Shown piece by piece: positions 1-9,200 of a stretch of DNA of 64,000 nucleotides. The DNA lies in the NCBI RefSeq assembly GCF_003063625.1, contig NZ_CP026604.1, positions 4,256,065-4,320,064 of the forward strand, read 5' to 3'. How positions within the stretch are numbered: the first letter of the stretch is position 1; every line of letters starts with the position of its first letter. Made by a program: the position numbers and the translations under genes. The notes under the pieces are model-generated. The model had not been told where the DNA came from. It saw nothing but the letters and a program-made list of their open reading frames with translations, and did no database searches. This DNA is from Saccharobesus litoralis. GTDB lineage: Bacteria; Pseudomonadota; Gammaproteobacteria; Enterobacterales; Alteromonadaceae.

Positions 1-477
1 TATTTCCCATTGTTCAATCCATTTATTGGAAACATAACCAGTGTATGCTGCTCTAATATGTATATTACTTTGCTTAAGGTTGGGGTAAAGTGTATCTATA
101 TGATCAGGTAACACAGTAAATAAATAATCGACATCCCAATCATTCAACCAATATTCTAATCTTCTTGTACTGTAATAATCATCTTGTGGAAAAGCAATTT
201 TAACTGCTTCTAAATGCTTCACAAAACTAAATTTTTCAATTGTTTTTGCATAAACACCATCAAACAGGCGTGCGCACAAAAACGTTGGATTGATGATAAT
301 TGCATCAAACTCCAGCTCCTTAACATAATCAGGAACTGGATAGTCAAGATCTAAATATAAGTAATTATGCTCTGGTTCGTACAATGGCAACATAAACTCT
401 AGTTCTTCAACCGCTTTGAGTCGCCTACTTGGATTACCTAAACCGTGTAAAGTTAAAATATTGAGCCGCTTGTGCAT
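1..477 (-). CDS. Partial glycosyltransferase-like protein (C-terminus outside window)
   Basis: An open frame of 159 codons runs from an ATG at 477 off the left edge without a stop. The product begins MHKRLNILTLHGLGNP and contains a segment reading EAVKIAFPQDDYY, then YTGYVS, then WIEQWE at the edge. This pattern resembles unclassified glycosyltransferase-like proteins of surface-polysaccharide loci; the family call is from memory and tentative. The gene starts one base after the stop of the upstream epimerase gene, so it is the last visible member of the same minus-strand operon. A role in transferring or arranging one of the sugars made by the neighbouring epimerases is an inference. Confidence 0.6.
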   Translation of the reverse strand, partial: MHKRLNILTLHGLGNPSRRLKAVEELEFMLPLYEPEHNYLYLDLDYPVPDYVKELEFDAIIINPTFLCARLFDGVYAKTIEKFSFVKHLEAVKIAFPQDDYYSTRRLEYWLNDWDVDYLFTVLPDHIDTLYPNLKQSNIHIRAAYTGYVSNKWIEQWEI

Positions 478-478
478 A

Positions 479-1537
479 CTATAGATATTTGGTGACTTCG
501 GGTAAAAAATGTACGTGTTTTTCCATTGTAGAAGCAATTTTTTCTTGGTTATTCCGAGTCCACTCAACAGTAGCTTTTATTCCATCCTGGATACTGACCT
601 GAGCCCTAAAACCCAATTGAGCTTCAGATTTTTCAGTGGTTCCAAAACGTTTTCCAGAATTATCCCAATCCCTTGGTTTTTCGACACTAATGCCAGCTTC
701 ATTTCCAGTGTAACTATTTATAGTATTTGCTAAATCCCAAATAGACGTCTCCACCCCAGTCGCCAAATTATAAGTTTCTCCTGGGTCGCCTTTTAAAGCG
801 CATGCTATTAGCCCTCTTGCCATATCTTCAACATAAATAAAGTCACGAGTTGCTATACCACCATTATCTAGTGGTAATGCTTCATTATGCAAAGACTTCC
901 AAATGAAAGTAGGAGTCACATTTCGCCAAACAGTATGACGAGTGCCTCTCCATAATCCAGCTCCTAAAATCTCTCCAGGACCATATACGTTCTGAAAACG
1001 AGCTTTGACAAAAGGTAATTTGTGAAGTTTGAAAAAATAATTGCCATACATCTCTCCAATTAACTTTGAGATCGAATATGGACTATCATGAAAAAGCGAG
1101 ACTGGTGCATCTTCAGCAGTAGCACTGGCCGTATCATAAGTTTTTTCAGCTACGGCGCAACCAGCAGCTGCGTACACAACTTTTTTAATACCACTATAGC
1201 GGTACAACCTATTAAATAATTTTAGTGAAGTAAGTGTATTGTTTTCATGATCAGCAAGTGGGTCTTCTATAGAAGATTGATTACCGTGATAGCAAGCTAA
1301 ATGAAAAACGTAATTGATGTCATCAGGTATTTTATCAAGCACTTTATCGTCTGAAATAGAGCCACATATAAAATTCACTCTATCATCTATCGGCACGTTA
1401 CAGCTCTCAGCTGAAAGTAAATTATCTATAACTAAAACTTCTGCAGGTTCATAGTCTTTTAATAATAATTTACATAGATTGCTACCTACGAAACCCGCAC
1501 CGCCAACAACAAGAACTTTTTGGTTAACAAAACTCAA
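479..1537 (-). CDS. NAD-dependent epimerase/dehydratase (extended SDR)
   Basis: 352 residues, the usual length for nucleotide-sugar epimerases. The N-terminus has the NAD-binding glycine motif GGAGFVGSN (residues 12-20), followed by an acidic strand end (VIDNL). The catalytic Tyr and Lys are in YSISK near residue 154. It belongs to the UDP-glucose 4-epimerase / dTDP-glucose 4,6-dehydratase superfamily and would act in the cytosol on a nucleotide-activated sugar. The exact substrate cannot be read from sequence. It is the third of three successive epimerase genes; the other two are closer to each other than to this one. The stop sits one base before the next start, implying co-transcription and coupling. 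Confidence 0.85.
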   Translation of the reverse strand: MSFVNQKVLVVGGAGFVGSNLCKLLLKDYEPAEVLVIDNLLSAESCNVPIDDRVNFICGSISDDKVLDKIPDDINYVFHLACYHGNQSSIEDPLADHENNTLTSLKLFNRLYRYSGIKKVVYAAAGCAVAEKTYDTASATAEDAPVSLFHDSPYSISKLIGEMYGNYFFKLHKLPFVKARFQNVYGPGEILGAGLWRGTRHTVWRNVTPTFIWKSLHNEALPLDNGGIATRDFIYVEDMARGLIACALKGDPGETYNLATGVETSIWDLANTINSYTGNEAGISVEKPRDWDNSGKRFGTTEKSEAQLGFRAQVSIQDGIKATVEWTRNNQEKIASTMEKHVHFLPEVTKYL

Positions 1538-1551
1538 ATCAATGCTCTCTT

Positions 1552-2478
1552 CTACTTATTTTTCAAATGACTAAAGATATCCGTTATTCCGTACTTATCA
1601 TACCAAGCCAATTGCTTTTCAATCATATCCTGGAAAGATACTTTAGCTTGCCAGCTAAACACCTCCATCGTTTTACTAGGGTCTAAAACAACTACAGGAA
1701 TGTCGTCATCACCAGGAGGTAATATAGGTACGTCAATGTTGCTCAAGTTTAAATAATTGGATACACAGTCAAATACATCCTTAATAGTTTTCCCCTCTCC
1801 AGTCGATACATTGTAAACACCGTTCTCACCCTCCTTAGCTATTAACATATCCATCAACTGAAGAAAATCACTAATATCGATAAAATCACGAATAGTCTCG
1901 CTGCAAAAACAACTTTGACCAGCTTTTAGACGCTTATAAAAAGTAGGAATAGGGCCAATTGACAACCTGGGACTACAAATATTAGCAAGTCTTAAAGATA
2001 GAACAGGGGCGTTAGAATTTAATAGAAAGGCTTCTCCCGCTGTTTTAGATATGCCATAACTAGTAAATGCGTTCGTTGGGTGTTCTACAGGTATCGGCAG
2101 TTTCTGTGGAATACCGTAACATAACGCAGTCTGAAAATTGATGACTTGCTTAACATCATATTGTTCACTTGCTTTCGCTATGTTAATCGCCCCTAATACA
2201 TTTGTAAGCGCGTCTTCTTGCCAGTCATCAGGATCTTTGTAGGCAGCAGCACTATGAACAACAATATCAGGCTTATGTTCTGTAAATACTTTATCTACAA
2301 ATTCAGAGTCAACTACGCTACCTTCAATTACAGTTAAGCCAGCAATTCCGTCTGGAACGACTTCTCTCTTTCCTGTTGCAAAATTATCAATGACAATAAT
2401 TTCATAGTTTTTGGGAAGCCAATGCTCAACCAAATTCGAACCAAGGCAGCCAGCGCCTCCAGTAATTAAAATACGCAT
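1552..2478 (-). CDS. NAD-dependent epimerase/dehydratase, paralogue of the next gene
   Basis: 308 residues. It has the Rossmann motif GGAGCLGSN at the N-terminus and the catalytic YGISK. Stretches such as KDPDDW and FQTALCYG are almost identical in the adjacent 312-residue protein (KDPNDW, FQTALCYG), so the two genes are a tandem duplication that has diverged. Known family members interconvert or dehydrate nucleotide sugars; the substrate here is unknown. Three bases separate it from the upstream paralogue, consistent with one polycistronic message. Retention of both copies suggests two successive steps on one sugar, two related substrates or a heteromer, all of which are inference. Confidence 0.85.
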   Translation of the reverse strand: MRILITGGAGCLGSNLVEHWLPKNYEIIVIDNFATGKREVVPDGIAGLTVIEGSVVDSEFVDKVFTEHKPDIVVHSAAAYKDPDDWQEDALTNVLGAINIAKASEQYDVKQVINFQTALCYGIPQKLPIPVEHPTNAFTSYGISKTAGEAFLLNSNAPVLSLRLANICSPRLSIGPIPTFYKRLKAGQSCFCSETIRDFIDISDFLQLMDMLIAKEGENGVYNVSTGEGKTIKDVFDCVSNYLNLSNIDVPILPPGDDDIPVVVLDPSKTMEVFSWQAKVSFQDMIEKQLAWYDKYGITDIFSHLKNK

Positions 2479-2481
2479 AAT

Positions 2482-3420
2482 TTACTGTGCTTTTTCCATT
2501 TTGAGGTGAGTATATTCACCTAAAGTACCGTGCTGCTTATAATATTCAATCCCTTCTTTTACCGTATCTGACAAAGGGGTAAATTCAATTTGGCCGAAAT
2601 CTTTGAAAGTCCGAGATGGGTCTAACAAAATAGAGAACACATCATCATCTGCCAAAGCTTTTACGTCAGGCTCTGGATATTCCTCAAACCCCATTGCATC
2701 GACAACATAATCATATAGCTCCTTAATTGCAACATCACTGCCACTAGAGAAATGATAAGTACCACTACCCATTCCATCACAAGCTTTTACAGTAATCTCA
2801 GCAAGATCTTTAACAAATACAAAATCTCTTCTAGCCTCAGTCACAAAACACTGCTTACCCGACTTTAGTCGTTGATAAAAAATAGGAAGGGGGCCTGCTA
2901 CATTCCTAGGACCAATTACATTTGCCAACCTAAAAGTAACATAGTCAATTCCAGACAATTCTAGAAAATCTTCGTTAGCCGTCTTTGTGATTGCGTAGCT
3001 ACTTCCAGCTGGGTTTTTGGGATGATTTAATGTAATTGGTTGTTCATTAGGTTTTAAGCCATAGCATAGTGCAGTTTGGAAATATATGAATCGTGCCCCC
3101 TGCTTTTTAGCAGCAGCAATGACATTTGAGCCCCCAACACAGTTTGTTAAAGTATCATTATACCAGTCATTTGGATCTTTATATGAAGCAGCAGTATGAA
3201 CAACAACGTCGGGTTTAAAGCGAGAGAATAATTCTTCAACTATTTCCTTATTCGCAATTGATTCAATAACAATTTCCAAATTTTCAATACTTGCGTCTAA
3301 ATGTTCTTTTCTGCCAGTCGCTAAATTATCGATAACTAATACTTTATCTCCTCTTTTAAGAAGAAGTTCAGCAATATGGGAACCAATCTGCCCTAAGCCA
3401 CCTGTAATAAGAATATTCAT
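2482..3420 (-). CDS. NAD-dependent epimerase/dehydratase, tandem paralogue
   Basis: 312 residues with NAD-binding GGLGQIGSH at the N-terminus and catalytic YAITK near residue 147. RDFVFVKDLAEI in the C-terminal half is the usual substrate-domain segment of extended SDR sugar enzymes. It shares clear local identity with the following 308-residue gene, from VVVHTAASYKDPNDW through the FQTALCYG block. It follows the methyltransferase gene with a single-base gap, so it is probably translated from the same message. Function: nucleotide-sugar epimerisation or dehydration in glycan precursor synthesis; substrate not determinable. Confidence 0.85.
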   Translation of the reverse strand: MNILITGGLGQIGSHIAELLLKRGDKVLVIDNLATGRKEHLDASIENLEIVIESIANKEIVEELFSRFKPDVVVHTAASYKDPNDWYNDTLTNCVGGSNVIAAAKKQGARFIYFQTALCYGLKPNEQPITLNHPKNPAGSSYAITKTANEDFLELSGIDYVTFRLANVIGPRNVAGPLPIFYQRLKSGKQCFVTEARRDFVFVKDLAEITVKACDGMGSGTYHFSSGSDVAIKELYDYVVDAMGFEEYPEPDVKALADDDVFSILLDPSRTFKDFGQIEFTPLSDTVKEGIEYYKQHGTLGEYTHLKMEKAQ

Positions 3421-3421
3421 T

Positions 3422-4288
3422 TTATTTAATTACCTTTTTTAATTTGAAACAGCTATCTATGCCTGCAGCATGGCTGTTGTAATAAGGAATGTTTCTTTCA
3501 TCGAATGTTAAGCCCAATAAAAACTGACGATGCTCTCTGTCAAGGTTTTTATCTTCAATTGCAGCAAAGCGGTATTTCAATAGTTTCAATTCATAAATCG
3601 ACATAGCGCAACCAACGAATTCGCATTCAAAACCTTTGCTTTCGCATATTGCTTTAAAGTCGCTTGGCTTATAGCACTTAGAGATTGGAGCTCCGCCATC
3701 AGAGTTTAATCGAAACTGCTCTTCAATAGGGAGGCCCACAAATTTATTATTTAAAACCGGCTGCATCCAAGCTGTATGTAGATGTAAGTACAAACTATCA
3801 TAGTTATAAACCATAATAGCGATTTCACCATCGTCTTTTAAAACTCGATGAAACTCTTCTAAAATAGTATCTAGATCATAGCAATGATGGAGAACTCCTG
3901 AACTATGAATATAATCAACTGAAGAGTCAGATAATGGTAACTGATTGTTTTTTTCGTCAATTAAATAGAACTCCGGGCGCTGGCCAAAACAGTTATCCAA
4001 ATTATATTTAGCTAAATCCATTGCGGGTTGAGAAACGTCCATTCCGATTAACTGTTTACAATCTGAAAATTCTGAAAAACCAAACAAATCGTACCCTGGC
4101 CCACATCCATAATCCAATACGACTTTATTATTGCAATCATTTACCGGCATAAACTTTAGCAAGTCGATATATTGATCACTGCGCCAATAAAAACTATTTA
4201 ACGCGTCTTTTTTACTTTCAAACTTGTCATTGTGAACCATATGTTCTGACCAATATTCAGAAGAATAAGCCGCATTTGAGCCTGACAT
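3422..4288 (-). CDS. Class I SAM-dependent methyltransferase
   Basis: About 288 residues. Motif I is VVLDYGCGPGYD, the SAM-binding glycine loop, with GMDVSQPAM as the acidic strand end and SSGVLHHCYD as the post-motif region typical of Methyltransf_11/25 enzymes. The open frame can be extended six codons to a TTG. I prefer the internal ATG (protein start MSGSNAAY) because a GAGGGG ribosome site lies just upstream of it. Placement between a TylF-like methyltransferase and two epimerases suggests O- or N-methylation of a nucleotide sugar or of the finished glycan (inference). It is coupled to the downstream epimerase by near-zero spacing. Confidence 0.8.
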   Translation of the reverse strand: MSGSNAAYSSEYWSEHMVHNDKFESKKDALNSFYWRSDQYIDLLKFMPVNDCNNKVVLDYGCGPGYDLFGFSEFSDCKQLIGMDVSQPAMDLAKYNLDNCFGQRPEFYLIDEKNNQLPLSDSSVDYIHSSGVLHHCYDLDTILEEFHRVLKDDGEIAIMVYNYDSLYLHLHTAWMQPVLNNKFVGLPIEEQFRLNSDGGAPISKCYKPSDFKAICESKGFECEFVGCAMSIYELKLLKYRFAAIEDKNLDREHRQFLLGLTFDERNIPYYNSHAAGIDSCFKLKKVIK

Positions 4289-4333
4289 ATATATTAACCC
4301 CCTCAAAAAAGAGCTTGTAAATACTCTTATTTA

Positions 4334-5413
4334 CTACTTTAATCGATTAAAAATAAACCACTGATGTTGCCAATGCTCAGACGCAAAAGGTTCCAAATCA
4401 ATATTAGGGTTATCTCTTAACCACTGCTTAACAGCTCCCCTCTCTCCAATATGCGGACTAGCTCTACACAGTCGCCAATCATCAAAATACAGCAATGCTC
4501 CATCTTCAAGTAAAGGCTCAACAAACTCTAATACGTCTAACGTGGGTTCTAATAAATCGCAATCGATTCTGCATACTGAAATGCTTTTTTCTTTTAACTC
4601 TAATTTAAGCTTTGCACTTTCTGTTAATGATTTATCGTAAAAGCCTTTATGTACTTTGACTCGTTCTTTAGGTATATCAAGAATCTCTCCAACTAACTCA
4701 AATGATTGTTGGTTATAACCATATGCACCCACTGTGAAATCACCATTAGAAAAGCTTTGCTCTCTAGCATCTGGCTCGGACAGCCCTTCAAAACTATCAA
4801 ACGCGTAAAATTTTCCGTCTAACCAATGATGAAGCTCAAAATAAGATCTAAAAAAAGCACTACCATAAAATGTGCCAAATTCTGAGAAGTGGCCTTTCAA
4901 ACCTGAAACTTTTAGGTAGTTTAAAATTAATGAGCGCCATCCCCATTCATAATGACTGGCAAATTGAATCGGTGACGGGACAATTGCTTCCCTAGAGGCT
5001 GGAATTACATAGACATTAGCAGGGATGAGCTTTTCAATTGCTCTTAATATGCTACTAAATTTACTCGTGCCAAATATAAATATTGCATCGCCTTGGCGTA
5101 AATTAACTAAGTCATGTAGCTCCATTCCCCCTTTTTCTAAGGAGTGAATTTGTGCATGGCCTAAAACTTCTATGTTATTTTGACTAAACAATGTTTCAAT
5201 ACCAGCAGGGATTGAATCCCAGCCCACAATAGCACATCTTGATATTTGATTACCTTTGATTCTTTCAAAAACAAAATCCAATTCATAACTCCAATCAACA
5301 TATTGTTCGTCTATTGGATATATGTGTGCACTTCCAGTGAGAGCAGTAAAGTAATAAGGCTTATAGTCTCCCGCGATATTATATAAATCTTTTGGCTTTT
5401 TGATATATTCCAT
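4334..5413 (-). CDS. TylF/macrocin O-methyltransferase-like protein with extra N-terminal domain
   Basis: 359 residues. The C-terminal ~190 residues match the TylF/MycF pattern: an EFGTFYGSAF SAM-binding segment, FYAFDSFEGLSEP, then RIDCDLLEPT and LLYFDDW, in which the aspartates are the usual metal/catalytic region. The first ~150 residues form a separate alpha/beta unit (CAIVGWDSIPAG, AIFIFGTSKFSS) resembling the nucleotide-binding half-domain found on other sugar-modifying proteins. Known relatives O-methylate sugar hydroxyls. Here a methyl group on a flagellin or surface glycan sugar is a reasonable inference. It lies between the dioxygenase gene and a second methyltransferase on the same strand. 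Confidence 0.75.
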   Translation of the reverse strand: MEYIKKPKDLYNIAGDYKPYYFTALTGSAHIYPIDEQYVDWSYELDFVFERIKGNQISRCAIVGWDSIPAGIETLFSQNNIEVLGHAQIHSLEKGGMELHDLVNLRQGDAIFIFGTSKFSSILRAIEKLIPANVYVIPASREAIVPSPIQFASHYEWGWRSLILNYLKVSGLKGHFSEFGTFYGSAFFRSYFELHHWLDGKFYAFDSFEGLSEPDAREQSFSNGDFTVGAYGYNQQSFELVGEILDIPKERVKVHKGFYDKSLTESAKLKLELKEKSISVCRIDCDLLEPTLDVLEFVEPLLEDGALLYFDDWRLCRASPHIGERGAVKQWLRDNPNIDLEPFASEHWQHQWFIFNRLK

Positions 5414-5432
5414 GCTTTACCTGATATCTAAC

Positions 5433-6173
5433 TTACTGATGAGTCCAAGGTTCAAATAATTCAGTTTCCCACTCCCCATTAACCAATGTCGGTTCTTTAA
5501 TACTGTCTTGATAATATGCCCCATCAGATGCGGGTTGATATATCACTTGCAATAAAAGCCTATCAGTTTTTTTTATGTTAGTTAAAGACGCATGAATGGT
5601 ATGGATATCAGAAATCAACATATCTCCAGCTCGTAACGTTGGGATAAATACGTCTTGTTCAGAAAATTTATTGATATCGAGTGTTTCTTTACCAAGGTGC
5701 CCTAATTTGTGGGACCCTTTCACAAAAAACATACCACCATTATTAAAATTAACGTCAGTTAAAGCTAAAAACGAAGTTAATTTTTTATCCGTACCGTGGA
5801 AATAAGGAATATCTTGATGCAAATGAATTGGGGAATCAAAGCTAAAATCTTTTATATTTAAACGATTCATATAAAGGGCTAAATTTTGTCCTAAATAATT
5901 AGTCATGAAACTTACAATGCTATTATGTTTGTATATATCACCTACTGGCCAAGGTAAAACACCATGTATGTAGAAATGATTGTATCGCTTCAAACCTTGT
6001 ATACACTCACCGTTTCTTAAAGGTCTTCGAATGCTATCCCACCACTGGCTAATTTGGTCAATTTTTTCTTGATCAAGAACATTGCGAACTATAACAATCC
6101 CGTCATTATCTAACTTCTTCGTAATTTCATCAAATTTTTCAATTAAATCTGAAACTTGAAAACTATTTTTCAT
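5433..6173 (-). CDS. Phytanoyl-CoA dioxygenase (PhyH) family protein
   Basis: About 246 residues. The Fe(II) facial triad can be traced as HQD in IHLHQDIPYF plus a distal His in ISDIHTIHASL, and the 2-oxoglutarate-binding Arg is probably in TDRLLLQ. This fits a non-haem Fe(II)/2-oxoglutarate oxygenase of the PhyH family. Such enzymes hydroxylate diverse small molecules, including sugars and lipids. A TTG three codons upstream keeps the frame open, but the ATG giving MKNSFQVSDL is the likely start. Its position in the glycan locus suggests oxidation or hydroxylation of a sugar or of the acyl substituent, which is inference. Confidence 0.75.
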   Translation of the reverse strand: MKNSFQVSDLIEKFDEITKKLDNDGIVIVRNVLDQEKIDQISQWWDSIRRPLRNGECIQGLKRYNHFYIHGVLPWPVGDIYKHNSIVSFMTNYLGQNLALYMNRLNIKDFSFDSPIHLHQDIPYFHGTDKKLTSFLALTDVNFNNGGMFFVKGSHKLGHLGKETLDINKFSEQDVFIPTLRAGDMLISDIHTIHASLTNIKKTDRLLLQVIYQPASDGAYYQDSIKEPTLVNGEWETELFEPWTHQ

Positions 6174-6269
6174 AAATACCAAAATAACAGCCTATGTAAG
6201 TATATAACGGCATATTGAACGCATTCTTTATAGACATGGTTTAGTTTTTTAGAAGATATTTACTAACCT

Positions 6270-9200
6270 TTAAAATTTTAAAGTAGAACAAAAATCGTTT
6301 ACTGCATCTCTGGTTAAATTATTAATGTAGAGCTGCTCTAATTTAACAGCGGCATTAAATACTTTTCCTCTATTCCCAAGAGCATCAACAAAAGAAACGT
6401 CTGATATAGGGGACCTAGGTATCGCAATATATGAACTAAACTCAACAAAATGTCGAACACCCTCCATCTCCTTAAACAAGGTTGTTATTACTTCATCATT
6501 TTTATCTAAACTACTTTCGAGATAATTAAGTTTGCTTATTACATGAGAAAAAGAATTACTAACCAACAAAGCTTTCATCATATTAAAACCAACAACCGTA
6601 CGGTTATGCATTGGATATTTACCCAACTTTAAAGATTCCAATTTACTTAAATCATCAATTTCTCCAGGAGACCAGTAAAAACAGATATGTGAGTCTATAT
6701 CCTTATAAAACTCTAATCGATTAGTACCAATCACAATAGAAGCTTTATGCTCAAACTCCATGTATTTTTTGAGCAAATTATCTTCTGTAATCCAAGCTAG
6801 ATAAGCATCAACTGTGTAATCAGCCCTTAACTCTTCCTTTGAGAGTTGTTCCGAGGTTAGTTTAGGGTAAAACTTCATGCTTTCTTTTAGTTGAGCATAT
6901 TTTGGATAGTCAGGAACATCATAAGTATTCCCTATTGTAGGTAGCCAATTATCAGGAGTAATAACCCCCGAACTTCTCCAAAAATTATCTATAGCCTTAT
7001 GTGTCTCACAAATATTAATAACTTTTTCTGATTTATCACTGAACGCAACCGAAATCTCTCGATGATGAACAAATGAGTCACTCAAATCAAATAAGTCACT
7101 ATAGTATTTAACGTTATCAAATAATTTATCTAAAGTATTTACCCAATGTTTTCTAGCACTGTTGAGTAATTGACAGTTTTCATTTTCCTTAGAAGTTAGT
7201 AATTTGGACAACAAAGCATTTGTATAATTTACAGTTCCGTACATTAAATAAAACAGTAAAGAAGCGCCTCTTTTATATGACTTAAACAACAATTCTTTTT
7301 GTTTATTTATATAATCTTCCACTTGTTTAATCGAGTTAAATTCTTGTTTAGCTAGTTGAAGAAGCTCTATCAATTCAGATTCCAGTACTTGATAGTCATA
7401 CTTATTACTAAACATTTCTGAGTATTTGGAGTAATTTGTTGCTGTTCTAAAAACCTTATCTTTAATTGCACCTATCGCGTGTTTTTTGTTTACTGAGGAG
7501 CTAGTAACTAAAAGAAGCTCTAATTTTAAAGGCTTAGCACCTTCAATTCTCGCTCCGTCACTACAGTTAAAACAATCAATACGCCTTTTTCTCAATAATT
7601 GCTCCATTAAAGTTTTTGATAGCTTAAATTCATGTTTCGTTAATACTGTATTTCGAAAATTTCCAGGAACAACAATTGACGTATTATTGTCTTTTTTATA
7701 ATCACTTATTTCCTTACCATCCGTGTAATAATAACCTGAAAGCTTAGAGTGGTGATTATCGACATCAACAAAACCTAAATCGACACCGAATAGGTAAATT
7801 TGATTAAATCCTATAGTAGAAAAAATATTCAAAACCATATTCGATACGGTTGGAAACGCAAATTTGAGTTCGGTATAGTTCTCTTTACCCAATATTTCCA
7901 ATGCCGACGCCGTTGATGACTCGCCATCTTTAAATGCAACGAAGGTGTCTTTAAATAAATCGCAGGTATCAGGATGAATTCCATTACAAGATATTAGACT
8001 GATTTTTTTTAAATATTCAAAATCGCCTACACGGCAGCACCAGTCAAATGTAGCTCTATTCTGTTCAATTTCAGCATGAAAATCTGGCACTATGCCATGC
8101 TTATATAGTGGCATTAGCGCAGTACCGCAGGAGATGATAATAGCCTGATCTTTCCACTCTTTAATTGTTTCAATCGCAGTATCTAAAGATGGACCATTTC
8201 CAACAAGAAAAATAGGTACTTCGGTATCTTCAAAGCTTAAATAGCGACTAGGGTTATTAACTAATAGTGCTGTGCCTCTCTCAATTATATTTGTGGTATG
8301 AGCAATCCCGTATCTCGCATGATCAAAATATTCGCCCATTGAAACAACAATTTGTAATTGTTCACGTAGCTGAGCAATTGCGCTCGTTAATTCAGAATTG
8401 TAATAACTTTGATAAAAATACGTGCTGGCTAAAACATAAGGGCCAATCGAATAAAACTGCTTTAATAAATCTTGAAATAAATTAGAGCCATCATCACCAA
8501 TATTGATGTAAAGGCGGCTTTGTGTTTCATCGACTTTTTTTAAGATATGAGCCCAATCAATGGCAAATAAGGATGCGAAAAAGAAGTCTCTATTCGGCTC
8601 ACATAAAAACAGCTTATCAACTTGATGGTTATCAAATAAGCTTTCCATTTGGTAACCCACGCCCATTCCAAAAAAGATAAGACTTTTTAACTGCCCAGGT
8701 AGTTTTCCTGATTGTTCTTCTGCTTCATTCAATAACTTCGTTGTTTTACTAACAAACTGATAATGTAAGTAATGCTTTAATTTTTGACCTTCATACCCTA
8801 GTACTAAGCCATCCTTAGTAGGCTGTTTAGTGTAGTTATCAAAATTAATCAAACTCTCTTCTACGGGGTGTTCTCCATACCATGGTGTTAAGCAATCTTT
8901 TTTTATAACGTTAATTTCATTTTTTGGCGATTTAACAGGTAACCAAACTTGAGGCTCGTAGTTATTAAATTCTTGATAAATATTGGGAAAATAAGTTTTA
9001 AACGCCTCTAAATTCTTAATAAATTTTTCATTATTTTTATCTAACGAGGAATAGTGTTGTAAATCTAAGCCCACGGTCCATTTAGGTAGGTACTCAACAG
9101 CTTTTTGATGTAGATGAAAATTAATGCCTGTTTCTTTTATTTTTCGCCACGATTTTTGTTGGCAATTTAACTCAATAGCATTAAAGACTGGGTGATTATA

